Made by a program: the position numbers and the translations under genes. Below are positions 12,426-23,567 of a stretch of DNA of 64,000 nucleotides, in pieces. Origin of the DNA: Pseudocercospora fijiensis CIRAD86 (lineage: Eukaryota > Ascomycota > Dothideomycetes > Mycosphaerellales > Mycosphaerellaceae); assembly GCF_000340215.1 (NCBI RefSeq), contig NW_006921540.1:3859402-3923401 (forward strand), read 5' to 3'. A model generated the notes under the pieces. It had not been told where the DNA came from. It ran no database searches and saw nothing but the letters and a program-made list of their open reading frames with translations. Position 1 is the first letter of the stretch. The number at the start of each line of letters is the position of its first letter.

Positions 12426-13313
12426 ATTGTCGGTTTGCTACTGTGCTGCAGTGGTGGACAATGGACAATAGCTGCTATTGTTGATTGTTGATGCGCAAAG
12501 CTCTGAAGTGAAGTTCGCGACGCGAGAACGAACGCCTGCAGAAGCCGGCTTGGCATTCTTGGCATGCTAGGACTGCCTTGCCTCAACCTTAGGCAGCTTT
12601 CTCACCTTCTCTCCCCTCTCCTGTAAGCGCAACTCCTCCTGTATTGTCTCAAGGCGGGGCGTTTGCATACTCCGCCTTCCATACCATCTCACGCTCAACA
12701 TAGACGTACACCCATTGTAGACCGTTGTTCCGCGTCCACATCCCGAGCGGAGTCATGCAATCAACGAGAATACAACTCGGGCACCGTCAAGTCAACGCAT
12801 CATCAGAACCATCGGCATGAAGAGTACGACTGACCTTAGTCGTGCTCAGCAATTGTCGGAATGTTGTTGAGGAGAAGAGAAAGACTACCAAGCACTTCTT
12901 TGCTCATCCGGCGCTTCCGAATCTTCAACCCCTCTCAGTCAATGGGAGAACCAGACGGTACACCAACCTTCTGGTGCAGAAACTGCGAGGAGCTTCATTG
13001 TATGACACCCAGTCGTGTTGATGGCAATACAAAGCACTATCTACCATCGGGAAACCCGACACGTCTCGGCAACGCAAATGTAACAACACGATGAAGAAGG
13101 TTCAGCCGTCATGTTTGCGTATCAGTGCTTCTACAAGCCTCCACCTTTGTGACAGTTGAGGAATTTGCAGAGCATAGGCAGGTGGAGAACGCCGGCGAAC
13201 AAGAGCGGTATATAGTATCGGCCGCCCTGTGGTGAGTTGTCTTCATCCGTATCACGACACACTCGTTCTTGCTCTCATTCGTTCAACGCTTAACAACAAG
13301 GAACACATTCAAG
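12426..13313. other. Divergent intergenic region NUP49 / secreted protein gene
   Basis: This is an 888-bp region between two divergently transcribed genes and must carry both promoters. Short open frames in it (for example 12861-13094) lack any recognisable motif. A TATA-like element lies near 13209. No repeat was seen. Confidence 0.5.
13209..13214 (+). promoter_or_regulatory. Probable TATA box of the secreted-protein gene
   Basis: GGTATATAGTA lies 105 bp upstream of the ATG at 13314, with CT/CA-rich leader sequence between. The position suits a fungal TATA element of a highly expressed small secreted protein. This is inference from position and sequence only. Confidence 0.4.
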
Positions 13314-14060
13314 ATGCAGTTCTTCGTTCCCCTTCTGGCCATCACTGGCATTGCAGCAGCTCTTCCGAATGGCGGTGGAGAGCCAGCTTACGGCAATGGT
13401 TACAGCAAGCCAGACTGCATTACCAAGAGCACGTGCTCCGCTGTCTACCACACCAAGACCAAGACAGTCCCATACCAGCACACCAAGACCTTGACTGTCA
13501 CCAAGTACACGCCATTCTCCTATACCTCCGAGGAGAAGCAGTACATCACTCTTACCGACTTTGGTGATTTGAATGGCCCTCTCATGTTGACTCGTGCTGA
13601 CTTTCCCCAGTCAACAAGGTCCATAATGTGACCAAGACTGTGCCATGGACCACCACCATCACCAAGCCAGTCGTCCACTCTAATGTGGTCTGCAAGACCC
13701 ACTACTCCACCGACTACAAGACCACCTGCCTCACTACCCAGACTGAAAGCGTCTGCCCTGAGACCAAGAAGATCCCGAAGACCACGACGCAAGTACCTCA
13801 TTGACAGCTACCCAAACACATATTGACTTCCATATAGATCGTGCAAGACTGTGCCAACTGTCATCACCACCAGCAAGCCATGCCCGGTCACCACCACCTC
13901 TGTATGCACTGAGAGCTCCACCACTGTCTGCACCGAGACCTCCAAGGAGTGCCACCCATACACCACCTGCGCCTCCAGCGAAAAGGGCTACCCAACCCAC
14001 GAGCCAAAGTACGAGCCAAAGCCACAGTACGGCGATGAGGGTGAGGGCGGGAAGCAGTAA
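13314..14060 (+). CDS. Small secreted Thr/Lys/Cys-rich protein
   Basis: Predicted secreted protein of 214 aa in three exons: 13314-13563, 13611-13792 and 13848-14060. The introns are GTGATT..CTGAC..CCCAG (47 nt) and GTACCT..CAAG (55 nt; the second acceptor is chosen because it keeps the frame). The N-terminus is a hydrophobic signal peptide (MQFFVPLLAITGIAAALP). The mature part is built of repeating TKTVPxxxTxT motifs, then a cysteine-rich segment (VCTESSTTVCTETSKECHPYTTC), and ends in an acidic/Pro tail (EPKYEPKPQYGDEGEGGKQ). About ten cysteines lie in the second half. There is no transmembrane segment and no evident GPI signal. It could be a cell-wall-associated protein or an effector-like secreted protein; no family is recognised. 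Coding is clear, the function is unknown. Confidence 0.75.
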
Positions 14061-14598
14061 GCTACTGCTTGTCTGATGGGTCGCAAGGCACGAAGACGAG
14101 ATCATGGCTCATGACTGAAGTCGGAGTTTCGGAGTAAGTGGCTGCGAGGAGGCCAGCCAAAGCGATTACTGCGAGACTGGTAACCAGAATGTCCAAAGAA
14201 AAACTAGTCTGGCTTTTAGTAGTATTAATAGCTAATAGCTAATTGGTAATAATAGCTCTCGACGAGCGATGAAAAAGCATCCATCATTCACTTCACGCTT
14301 CCTGGCTGCGTCGGCATGTGAGAGCACTGACCAGGTATTTGCCTCACCTCGATAACGCACATGCATTTCAAAAGACCTTACACTTGTACTCGCTTGCGCA
14401 CTACACTTCCACGACACAACTCGACAGTTCGTAACTAGACCACACCATCAACACTCTGCGCACAATTACAGTCTTGCCTCTTTATACCGCCTGTCAAAGA
14501 TAACTGCTTTCAAGGGTTGCCATCGAGTCGCCCAAGTGCGAAGGTGCGCACTCTCTCATTCTTCTTCTCGAATGCACTAACACTGATATTCAGTAAAT
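14061..14598. other. Intergenic region with a small AT-rich patch
   Basis: Downstream of the secreted-protein gene. A short TA-rich patch at about 14205-14255 (AGTATTAATAGCTAATAGC) resembles the RIP-mutated DNA elsewhere and may be a tiny repeat remnant. The rest is ordinary sequence leading to the F-box stump. No gene is supported. Confidence 0.4.
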
Positions 14599-14715
14599 AT
14601 GGCCACCACGACCGCCTGCTGGCGCGTCATCCACGCCGCGGAACTACTCGAGCAGATCCTCCTGGACGTCGTCCCACTACTAGCCCTACCTCCATTCAGG
14701 CGCCCCGCTTTGTAG
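14599..14715 (+). pseudogene. 5' stump of an F-box-like gene, interrupted
   Basis: An ATG at 14599 opens a 38-codon frame whose residues 14-30 (AELLEQILLDVVPLLAL) look like the first helix of a fungal F-box domain (substrate adaptor of SCF ubiquitin ligases). The frame hits TAG at 14713, right where the sequence changes into a minisatellite and then RIP-mutated DNA. No continuation of the F-box protein is visible on the other side at 15560. I read this as a gene cut by insertion or deletion; the call rests on a short motif. Confidence 0.45.
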
Positions 14716-14746
14716 GCTTGTATGGACCTTCTACCCAAATTTAGTA

Positions 14747-14789
14747 CCTTCTACCTTCCACCTTCTACCTTCTACCTTCTACCTTCTAC
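14747..14789. repeat. 7-bp minisatellite CTTCTAC
   Basis: About six tandem copies of ACCTTCT/CTTCTAC, one with a T-to-C variant (CTTCCAC). It lies directly at the break between the F-box stump and the AT-rich insertion. Confidence 0.8.
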
Positions 14790-14819
14790 TCTGTCTCTAC
14801 GTCCTTATATCATCTCTCC

Positions 14820-15560
14820 GCCAAGCACACTAACACATATCCGGCTTAGCGGTCCATACCGAGCCTATAGCGAAGCGCCTAAAAGAAAACCGTACGGCTC
14901 CTATACAACCGTCTAGTATACAAACGAGAATTCGAATTTATAGAAGTATAACTATATATTAGATAGATAAACCCAAAAAAGCTGTTCTACGCAATAATAC
15001 GATCTTTTAAAATAGCTATATAAAGTATACGTCAAAATATTAAATTAAAGCTATAGATACGATCTTCTAAGACAGGTCTTCCGGTAACTGCGTTTGTTCT
15101 ACCCTCCTTTGTATTACTTATATATAAACGGTATATAAAACGCTAAGTAAATTACGAGCGGACCCTTAGATTAACCGCCGCTCGTACCTCCGACTCTTAG
15201 AATACCTATATTCTTAACCCTTTGCCTTTATCTTGCTACCGAGGGCTACACTATACTACTAGCATATATTGTAGTCGAGTCGGCTTAGCAGAATAGCGAA
15301 AACTTAACGCGCTAACGTCGTATAGACTTGTTTAATAGGTAGAATAAAGCGCAATTAGCAGGGCTACAACCTCCGCTATTTAGAATGTCTTATATACGTT
15401 GTAGTGTTATATTAGTGTTTAGCAGGCTAGTTTCGTACGGGTTTATATTAGGCTCGTAGGCGAAGAATTAGGTAGAGTGCTCGTAATTGGTTGTCGGTAA
15501 GTTCGGAAGCTAGCCCTAATTACTAATCTATCACGTGCACTCGGTCGCAATATAATCCCC
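14820..15560. mobile_element. Short RIP-mutated insertion
   Basis: A segment of about 740 bp that is TA-saturated with CA/TG depleted, like the large blocks, sitting inside an otherwise ordinary gene island. All frames contain dense stops, and no transposase motif is visible. It is probably a non-autonomous or truncated element. Confidence 0.6.
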
Positions 15561-16914
15561 ATTCATCACCTTCACGCAACTCAATTCTTCATGCCCACGA
15601 GCCTGAATGGAGGTAGTACTAGCCGGACCCGACTAGAATCCGGACCCATTGCACCTCGACTTCATTGCACGACGAACACTGCTCTGCTCACAACGCGTCT
15701 GCACAGCATTCAGAGACACAATCACCTCGTCCTCAAAGTGACAAGAAAAGCTCCTCCTCTCACCACCGAAATCCCAAATTCCGTACCTCAATCCATTTTT
15801 TTTTTCACGGAGGAGTACTTCCGGACCTACAAATTCTCAACATTCAGATGCAGAGCCTTCTCGGACACGGCACACATTTTTTCTGCATTCGACTTCGTGG
15901 CCAGCAGATCCGCTACTGGTCATGGCAGCGACTCGTGATGCGTCTTTCTTCAAACTGCATCTTATTCTCAAAATCTTCGCTTATCTTCGAAGGGGGTGAG
16001 GTGACCGGTAGTGCTTCCGGTCACCATGTCTAATCGTTTGAGGCTGTTGGAGTGCTTCTGAAGAGCAGTCGAGAGATCGGCGAGGTTGAGTGTGCCAAGC
16101 CAAGGAGCCAGAGGTTTCGCAGAAGAGCGTCCGTCTGGTTTGAAGGGTCCGTGTAGGCTGTGACGTCGTATATGATGTTTGCTGATTGCACCGCGCACTT
16201 CACCACTCCGTGGTCTGCACGTCGTATGAGCCTAACGAGCGCTGAGCGATCGCTGTGGCGGCGATGAAGAGCAAGCTCTGGCGAAGGCAGCTGGAGAGAG
16301 GTTGTTGCAAAGGTAGCGCGAGCATTGACGAGTGGGTTGTGGATAGAACATGCGGCGCGGGTGGTGATTGCTAAGTGTCTTGCCAGGTGTAGTGTGGAAT
16401 AGTGGCCACTGAACACCTACAACTTTCAGGCGCTAAAGCTGTAGAAGTGATGCCACTGACTCCGCAACATGTCCCAGGGCGCGGCGGCGAGAACGAAGTA
16501 CAGTCGATTCCGGGGCGGACCTTCCTAAAAATCGCACTCCTCACAGAGCACGCATATCCATACATCCACACTACCTAATCGAATGAAGAAGCTGCAAGAG
16601 TGGTATATTCGCCGAGGAAAACGACGTCAGAAAAGCAGCCAGGTCCCAGTTTCCATCCATCCATCCATCCAATTCCAGTCCAGTCCAGTCCAGTCCCATC
16701 CATGCCGCTCTCAGAAAACAAAGCAAAAACACCGGCCAGCGCCATGCTTAAAAGTCCCGTAGCACTTCCCGAAGCAAACGCCTTCCAGAAAAATATCAAG
16801 TCGCGGCGAGCAGTGAAGCCCGCGCGCGACACCGCATGAGGACTTTTGGATGTCCCGTCTCTTACACTCTATTCCCGATCCCATTCCATTCCGATGCTTC
16901 CTCTTTCAACGCCG
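15561..16914. other. Intergenic region with weak ORFs only
   Basis: Ordinary composition. Two overlapping minus-strand frames (16030-16416 and 16371-16571) could be exons of one small gene, with an acceptor TTGTAG just before 16416, but neither starts with a convincing ATG or shows a motif. A plus-strand frame from the ATG at 15591 is low-complexity. The right part includes the 3' flank of KCS1. Confidence 0.3.
16653..16696. repeat. CCAT and CCAGT microsatellites
   Basis: About four and a half copies of CCAT (16653-16670) are followed by about four copies of TCCAG/CCAGT (16674-16696). Non-coding, in the 3' flank of KCS1. Confidence 0.9.
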
Positions 16915-19900
16915 TTAAACACTGACTTCCCCCGGGTCGTCTTCCATGACGTGCTCGCTCCAACCCTGAGTTGACGTTGCGCCACTGACGCTCCTAGAGT
17001 CGATGGCCATGCCCTCTCCCTCGCCTCGCTCCACGTATTTCTGATAGTGCAGATCTTGGTAGATCCGCTGAAAGTATAGTCTCAAGCTTCGCAAACCACG
17101 AAGGTAGCCACGGTCGATGTGATCCGGATTGTGTGGCGGACACGGCTTGTGCTGCACGTTTGGAAGGCTCTCAGCCGTGACGCAGTTTGCGAAGTCCACG
17201 ATCTTGAGTTTGATGTCCGAATATTGAGCTGGCTTGCCGTCAGCATTCCAGTCTTCTTTGACTTTACCGTTGCTATCCGCATCACCGCGGTCGTAGATCA
17301 TGAGCAAACTGCTGGCATAGAGGCGGTAGCCAGGCAACTTGCGGATGATGCGATCCAGTTGGTTGATCCTTTCCAGCACAGTGGGTATGTGCTTGAGTGC
17401 GGAAGCGTGGCCGATGCCGTCGAAGAAGAACCGCTTCAGCGCATTTTGAAAGTCAGCACCAGCCTTGAGATCCCGTCCAAAGTACTTGTCTTCAAAGTTG
17501 TACTTCTGGTCGCGCACATTGTAGACCTGCATGCCACACACACGGACGCCGAGCTCACGGGAAGTGGTCATCTTGCACTTCATGCGCTGGGACTGCTGCT
17601 TCTTCTCTGTTGCTTCCACGCCGTACTGCCGGGTTCCCATCTTCAAGTCGAGCACGCACGGCTTCTGCATGCCAGCAGTGAGGTCTTCTAGCAGCAGGAA
17701 ATGCTCGACGCGCTCACTTGGTTGCACGAGCGATGTTTCTGGATTGCGAGGCTCAGGCGGGCCGAAGTCAATGGCAGGGCCAAGGCGTGGCATTGAATTG
17801 CTGCGGGAGTCGTCATCCGGAGTCGGTGGCTCGGTATTCGTCGCACTTGCCTTTGCCTCATCCTGAAGCACCTTGCTATCGTGTTTGGCAGATAATTCTT
17901 TCTTGAGATCATCCATGGCAAAGACATCGTCCTCGGCATCAGCAGTGTACGATTCATTCTCATGAAACTCCAAGTCGCCGCGACTACCCTCGATATCTGT
18001 TGGCTTCCTCACTAGGCCACCACCAGAATGACGGCGACGATGAGCTCGCCCAGAGCTGTCGGGTTTTGGCAAGTCCTGCTCTGAGACTTCTGCGCTCTTG
18101 CTCAACGCCTTCCTACTCTCCTTCAAGACCTGCTCCAAGTCAGATGCAGAGCGATCACCATTAGTGAGATTTCGCCGCGACAATGGACCCTTTGCTAATC
18201 CCTCGCGTTTAGTACGAGAGACTTCGGCATTGCGCTGCAGCGATGAGATGTCAACCGAGTTTTGACGTAGTGTGTGACCCGGGTCGTCCTGCATGGGCTT
18301 CGGCACCTTTCGAACCGAGCGAGCTTGGTATGTGCGGGAACCGTGGCGGTGCTTATGAATGACCGGGGGTGCAAAAACTTCTCGCAGGACATGATCTCGT
18401 AGCTGGCCATTGACTGATGTGAATCCCCAGCTGCTAGCTGACTTCAACGATGGACGGCGAAGCGGTTTGTCGCCATCGCTGTGAGATTCAGGCCGGTCTG
18501 GTGATGACATGGTCCTGTTCAGTTCCGGACTCGGCGTCCTAGACCGAGGCATCTTAAACAAATTGTCTGGGATGAGGTGTCTGTTGTTGGCCAAGATGAC
18601 TTGAGGAATGCCAGGAGCCTGTGACTGCATGGAGCGGCTGATGACACGAGCTTGGTCGATGTGCGCAGGCTTGGCTTCCTCGTTCGATGGCTTAAGGTCG
18701 TCAGTCTTACCGTCACTACCAGCCGAGGGCACTTTACCCTCTTCAGACGGTGCATGTTTTCGGCGCTTTTGGTCTTTACGGTAAGTTACGTTGAGAACAC
18801 CAATGTAACGTGGCATGAAGCCGAGAAGTTCAGGGTGAGACTTTTCGACGGTCTCGTAGAACCTGTTTTCTTTGCTGTTAAGTTGCTTGCACACAGCACG
18901 CCGAGAAAACCTGTAAATGGAAGTGTGACCTCCAACTTGATGCTTGTAAGGCTTAAGCTCCACTGCTCCGATGGGCGCAGGTGCATGTTGTGCATGCTTT
19001 CTGAAGGATGACCGCCTGTCAGGTTGCGCCTTGACGAGAGGAGTGGCGGTGGGTGTAATTTGCAGGGCTTCATCGTCTTCCTCTTCGCCAGATATCGACG
19101 CGCTCGACCCGTATGCTTCACCCTCGGTAGGCTCAATGTCGTATTCGGAGTCAGAGACGAGCTCAGTAGTGTTGATCGCTTGCGGCAATTGCTTGAAGTC
19201 GTACTCGGATGTGGCTCGTGACATGCCCGACAGGTACTCTGCAGCACCTTCACCTTGTAAAGACACCTGGACGTCGTTGGCGCATTGGTTGTCCTGCTTA
19301 TTTGTCGACACATCTGACTGGTCTTTGGCCTTTCGCTCCACGATCTGATCCTCGATGGGACTATCGCCGAGGGTGACAGCTTGGTGCGGATAGTAGGTGG
19401 CCGAAGAGATGTGCTCACGATCTGATTCTTCCTCATCGTCTTGCCCAACAATCTTGCGAAGCTGCTCGTGCATCCGCCGATCGTGATTCTGACCCGAGAG
19501 ATTCTTTCGAGGAGTGCCTGGTTGTAGATGATGATGATTGCGGATATCTTCCAGAAGTTCAAGAGGTAGCTTCTTTGCCATGTCATCTCTAGAGACAGGG
19601 AGGTGATTTCCACCCTCAAGTGCCTCCACATCCTCGTCTATTGTTTGCTCTCCATGAGATTCGCTGATTGTTTGCGCTTCCAGGTGTCTCGATAATTCAG
19701 ATTTGGAAGCATCCTTGCTTCTAGCAGCTTTCTTGCGTTCCACTTCCCTCTTCTCTTCTTGATCATTCTCCTTGAAGAGACCCAGATAATGGCTCGCTTT
19801 ACGGCTGCGGGCATTCGCTGATGGTTCAGGCGGTGGAAGCTGAGCATCAATAATTTTATCAACATCCATTCCCTTGACGCGACTGGGCTTGCGCTGCGAC

Positions 19901-20712
19901 TCGGCAATGGTCATGCCGTTCATCTTCGCCTTCCCTTCCCTCCACGAGCGATATAATTGTCGTTCGGCGCTAAGAGCTGAGTCATACTCGGGGCTCGTTG
20001 GGTCCGAGCTGGGGATAGATGGCGAGTACTCGTCTTGCTGGGGTGAATCTGTCCGCTCGGAAGTTGGAGGAGCGAGCGGTATGAGGTCATGTAGGTCGTA
20101 CAGTGATCGACGTTGATGTTGCGGCGGTGGGTGGTCCCTGTTGATCCTTGGCCTGCGATTTGGCATGCCTTGTGGTAAAGACTGATTGTAGAATGACGGC
20201 GAGGTATATGGAGGAACATGCTTCCGCAGGGCAGAAGAAAGGTCGACAGAGCTGCTCCGCATGGTGGAGACTGCCATTGAAGAGTCTGAGTCGGTCCTTC
20301 CTGCTGATAATGGCCTGGTCTTGCCTTGACCGAGGGCTCCTGCCCGTTCGGGAGAGTTGGAGGCTACAGGACTGGCGGAATAGTGGGTTGCGAAAATGGA
20401 GTCTCTCTCACATAGTTGAGGCCGGACAGCATGTTGAATGTGAGAAGCTGCTCTGGCTGCGGCGGACGAGCGACGGTGAGGATGCGAGGGTTTCGGACGC
20501 TGTGGGCTCTTGGGCTGAGGAAAGTTGGAGAGTTGTGCTGCTGTCCCTAACACACGTTGTTCGTCGCCCAGTGATGCTGCAGCGTCGGCATCGGCATCGG
20601 TGTCGGGTGCGTGTGGCAGCACAGAAGCAGCATCGTGGCGCGGCGGCGAGATGTGCTTGGATCTCGCATTTATCGGTATGTCCCTGGCCATATGCGCTCC
20701 AAAACGTGCCAT
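16915..20712 (-). CDS. KCS1: Inositol hexakisphosphate / polyphosphate kinase Kcs1
   Basis: Makes inositol pyrophosphates (IP6 to 5-IP7) that signal phosphate status, stress and vacuole function. The 1265-aa protein has a long, disordered Ser/Pro-rich N-terminus and a split kinase domain. The nucleotide-binding start ([20 protein letters not shown]) is separated from the core by a linker of about 350 residues. The core shows the family signature PCVLDLKMG (about residue 1018; PxxxDxKxG), the SSLL motif ([12 protein letters not shown], about 1133) and the metal-binding DFA (IVDFANC, about 1172). No introns are needed. The frame is open up to 21066, but I choose the ATG at 20712 (MARFGAHM). The upstream extension crosses a 7-bp tandem repeat that would shift frame with copy number, and its first codons lie in the inverted terminus of the neighbouring repeat block. 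Confidence 0.93.
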   Translation of the reverse strand: MARFGAHMARDIPINARSKHISPPRHDAASVLPHAPDTDADADAAASLGDEQRVLGTAAQLSNFPQPKSPQRPKPSHPHRRSSAAARAASHIQHAVRPQLCERDSIFATHYSASPVASNSPERAGALGQGKTRPLSAGRTDSDSSMAVSTMRSSSVDLSSALRKHVPPYTSPSFYNQSLPQGMPNRRPRINRDHPPPQHQRRSLYDLHDLIPLAPPTSERTDSPQQDEYSPSIPSSDPTSPEYDSALSAERQLYRSWREGKAKMNGMTIAESQRKPSRVKGMDVDKIIDAQLPPPEPSANARSRKASHYLGLFKENDQEEKREVERKKAARSKDASKSELSRHLEAQTISESHGEQTIDEDVEALEGGNHLPVSRDDMAKKLPLELLEDIRNHHHLQPGTPRKNLSGQNHDRRMHEQLRKIVGQDDEEESDREHISSATYYPHQAVTLGDSPIEDQIVERKAKDQSDVSTNKQDNQCANDVQVSLQGEGAAEYLSGMSRATSEYDFKQLPQAINTTELVSDSEYDIEPTEGEAYGSSASISGEEEDDEALQITPTATPLVKAQPDRRSSFRKHAQHAPAPIGAVELKPYKHQVGGHTSIYRFSRRAVCKQLNSKENRFYETVEKSHPELLGFMPRYIGVLNVTYRKDQKRRKHAPSEEGKVPSAGSDGKTDDLKPSNEEAKPAHIDQARVISRSMQSQAPGIPQVILANNRHLIPDNLFKMPRSRTPSPELNRTMSSPDRPESHSDGDKPLRRPSLKSASSWGFTSVNGQLRDHVLREVFAPPVIHKHRHGSRTYQARSVRKVPKPMQDDPGHTLRQNSVDISSLQRNAEVSRTKREGLAKGPLSRRNLTNGDRSASDLEQVLKESRKALSKSAEVSEQDLPKPDSSGRAHRRRHSGGGLVRKPTDIEGSRGDLEFHENESYTADAEDDVFAMDDLKKELSAKHDSKVLQDEAKASATNTEPPTPDDDSRSNSMPRLGPAIDFGPPEPRNPETSLVQPSERVEHFLLLEDLTAGMQKPCVLDLKMGTRQYGVEATEKKQQSQRMKCKMTTSRELGVRVCGMQVYNVRDQKYNFEDKYFGRDLKAGADFQNALKRFFFDGIGHASALKHIPTVLERINQLDRIIRKLPGYRLYASSLLMIYDRGDADSNGKVKEDWNADGKPAQYSDIKLKIVDFANCVTAESLPNVQHKPCPPHNPDHIDRGYLRGLRSLRLYFQRIYQDLHYQKYVERGEGEGMAIDSRSVSGATSTQGWSEHVMEDDPGEVSV

Positions 20713-20873
20713 GTAAGGCGGGTCATTGAGCCTGCTACCGCGCCGTGGCCCAATAACGGAAGAGGTATGGCGGAAGTCGGGATTCGCTGCAGCATTCAGG
20801 CCGTACCGTTGTCGCGCGAGGCCCGCGGAAAGGAGGCGGTTTGGGGCTGAGATGGGAGATGCCTGCGGGAGGC

Positions 20874-20929
20874 TGCGGTGTGCGGTGTGCGGTGTGCGGT
20901 GTGCGGTGTGCGGTGTGCGGTGTGCGGTG
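20874..20929. repeat. Eight perfect copies of TGCGGTG
   Basis: A perfect 7-bp tandem repeat (56 bp) lies 162 bp upstream of the chosen KCS1 start. On the minus strand it would encode HRTPHTA repeats. Because 7 is not a multiple of three, copy-number change would break any upstream start codon. It is therefore more likely 5' UTR or promoter. Confidence 0.95.
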
Positions 20930-21032
20930 GAGGAGGCAGTCGGGGCGCGGCCACGTTCAGAGGCTTGCGATATGTGTGGTGCGTTGCGCAGGCGTGGGCG
21001 TGGGCAAAACAACCGCAATGAGGTGAGACAAG

Positions 21033-21065
21033 TGCGCTTGACCACGCTAAACGCGGAGTTGACCA
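21033..21065 (+). repeat. Left inverted terminus of the 23.8-kb block
   Basis: It begins TGCGCTTGACCACGCTAAAC and ends AGTTGACCA. It pairs with 44769-44801 on the opposite strand. It carries CA/TG dinucleotides that its partner shows as TA, so this end is less RIP-mutated, being adjacent to KCS1. Confidence 0.75.
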
Positions 21066-21301
21066 TCGATGTAGGGATCCGTAGACGCTAAAGCGGGTGC
21101 GTCCCGTACGCGAAAGTTTTATTACGCTAGGATCTTTTATTACGCTAAGCGTTACGCGATATCTATACGCGTATCTTTGCGCGTATACTCTCTTCCTTTC
21201 TTTCTATAATATACTACTAGTACGTATCTACCCCTAGCCCCTACCCCTATTCCTTTATATATACCTATATATATACGCGACGAGCTAATAAGGCGACTTC
21301 G

Positions 21302-22660
21302 ATGTCGCAGCTAACCGAGTTCCCCTATACTACTATACCTAAGCCTATAGCTCTATATATACCTCCTAATATACCGCAAGACATTAAGACCGTTACCTAA
21401 AACAATACTCTACTAGAGCAATCTATAAGTATAGAGACTAGGGCATATATCTGCCTATACTTATGCCTATATAGAGCTCCTACCGCAAATATAAGAAGCG
21501 CCTCTTATAGGGCGAGTTATTTAATATACCTAAGATAGAAATCGTAGTATATAATCTCTCTTCTACCTATATAATAGGCTAAACTAATACCTATAGATCT
21601 ACCTAAAGACTAACTAGGAGGCCGTACGTACCTATATAGGTAAGGTAACTTATCGCATACCGGTAGGATCTAAGAACTTCGGTCGCTTCCTAGCTATCTA
21701 GAAGAATCGCGATAGGTATATACAGTATTATGCCTATATTACTAGTTATTGCTAATACTATAATAGAAAAGACGAAGACGAAGAGACACTAAAGGAGTTA
21801 TACGAAGAGAAGGGCTTCTATAGTATATAACTCTATCTTTGCCTATACGTATACCTAAAGCTAACACCTTATAGACTATCTGCCGCGACACTTCGGCTCT
21901 CGCTATATACATTATCTATAGTATACGTAGCTCCCTGCCTAGAGCTTTGCCTATACTAACGTATATATAGTATAAGGGAAAAGTCGAGCAGCCTAAGGAG
22001 AAGGACCGTAGTAGTCGGTATACGCCTAAGACTAAGACAAAAAAGTGCATTAGTAGGTTTAGGCAGCTCTATAGGCAAAGCTTTTTACTAATGTATCCCT
22101 TAGATTTCTTCGACAATGCCTAGGATCTATACGAGGTTAAGTATAGCTATATCTTTACCCTTACCTTTGCCTATACTAATCCGTATACAGCCCCGACGCC
22201 CTAGGTATACCGAGCAAGGGCAAAGCTAAGGGCAAAGCACCGGCTAAATCTGCCGAGACAATCGAAGACTTAGAGACTAAGTCTAAGTCTAAGTCTAAGA
22301 GTAATAGCGAGGTATATATGCCGATCTATGCCTATGCCGCTAGTTATATACTAACTTAAATAGGCCCTTCGTCGTCCGGCGTAGCAAGTACGGCAAGGTA
22401 TAAATAGTTACGTATATACCTTTGCCTATACTAACGCCTATACAGATTAATCTAACTAAGGCCAACCGCGAGTTCCGTGCCGAGTTCCCCGAGGCTATAG
22501 TGCCTTGCCTAGGTTACTAGGCTAAGAAGGCTAAGAAGAGTAAGTCTAGAGCTTTAGCTATAGCAATGCCTATACTAACGCCTATAACAGACTGCAACCT
22601 TAGTGCCGATACCTGCAACTACACTAAGAACTACAACGTCGTTATCCTTATAGGATAAGG
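21302..22660 (+). pseudogene. Intron-dense unknown gene, copy 1 (RIP-decayed)
   Basis: From the ATG at 21302 (MSQLTEFPYTT..) ten short introns can be placed: 21429-21474, 21547-21596, 21716-21766, 21823-21874, 21921-21970, 22053-22103, 22141-22190, 22312-22363, 22398-22445 and 22540-22590. Each starts GT and ends AG; most carry a CTAAC/CTAAT-type branch site. Several share nearly the same 3' part, TGCCTATACTAACGCCTATA-CAG. The exons are only 35-120 nt and encode recognisable pieces such as SYRKYKKRL, GKVTYRIPVGSKNFGRFLAI, KDEDEETLKELYEEKGFY, TICRDT and a Lys/Ser-rich tract. A few RIP-type TAG stops interrupt them. A second copy lies at 35880-37440 with matching exon order. I recognise no domain. 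Confidence 0.65.
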
Positions 22661-23529
22661 GCATAGATATAGGCATAGGCACGGGCATAGGATGAATATA
22701 GGATAATTATTGCCTATATAGGCACGTATATAAGCATAGAACTAGCTACTAGTTGAAAGCCCTAGCTATAGTTAGACTTGAAATCTAACTACAGCTAAAT
22801 CTTCTCCGCACTCGTAACTTCCTATATGCGCCGTGCTATAGCTATAGGTCGCCCTTTATAATATCGTAACTGCTTTCGAGGCTTCTAGAGTCTAACAAAG
22901 GTAGCTTAACTAAAAAACAAGGGGGATAACGAAAGGCTAGCGGTTATATCCTAAGAATAATATAAGCTATACTAGTACTAATAAGTACTAACAGCTAGAA
23001 ACTAACAATAATTATATATATACTAGGATTTATAGGTAGTAGAAGCTACAGTTTAGACGAATTAGTATAGAAAGTTTGAAATAATAGGGGCTATATTAGT
23101 AAAGTTACCTAGATCAAAATAATTAAAACTAGTATATAGCGGGTAGGTCCTTTTTAGTATAGATACCTAGAATTTTATAACTGCTAGTTTTAGTCTAAAA
23201 GACATAGAGATACCGATCGATATTATACTATAGCGTTACTAGTAGGCTGGTTTTTTATATAGGACAGATGCTACTACTAGTACTATACCTATTCTCTAGT
23301 CTTTAGCTATAGCAGTAGGGCGTTATTATCCCCTACTGTTAATAGAATAAAGGTATAGTCTTTAAAAAGTAGGTTTAGGTATTCTTTTTAAGTTAGCTAT
23401 ATACTAGCGCTAGTACGTATCTTATAATGCCCTAAGGCCTATATACTGTTCTATCGAATACGTTATACATATTGAATTACACAAACGTACAGAAGTAGTA
23501 GTACTCTAGTTTAATACTACCCTATTTTG

Positions 23530-23567
<38 letters not shown>

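Larger units (their letters stand above)
14680..15622. repeat. 22-bp inverted repeat flanking the AT-rich insertion
   Basis: 14680-14701 (CTAGCCCTACCTCCATTCAG..) and the reverse complement of 15601-15622 match at 20 of 22 positions. The two copies bracket the RIP-mutated segment between them. They may be terminal inverted repeats of the insertion, or the result of an inverted duplication of the F-box gene sequence. Confidence 0.6.

Noticed and set aside
10787..12468. Several further open frames on both strands over NUP49
   Set aside because: They are other-frame shadows of the low-complexity FG repeat coding sequence.
15591..16416. Plus- and minus-strand frames as genes
   Set aside because: No good start codons, no motif, low-complexity stretches; kept only as a note in the intergenic entry.
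20874..20929. Telomere-like repeat
   Set aside because: Unit TGCGGTG is not the fungal TTAGGG repeat, and it lies beside a gene inside the chromosome.
17119..21091. Open + strand frames over KCS1
   Set aside because: Antisense shadows of a clear kinase gene.
23535..23566. (TA)n tract as an origin or attachment site
   Set aside because: Simple microsatellite in TA-saturated RIP DNA; a similar tract exists at 30081-30115.
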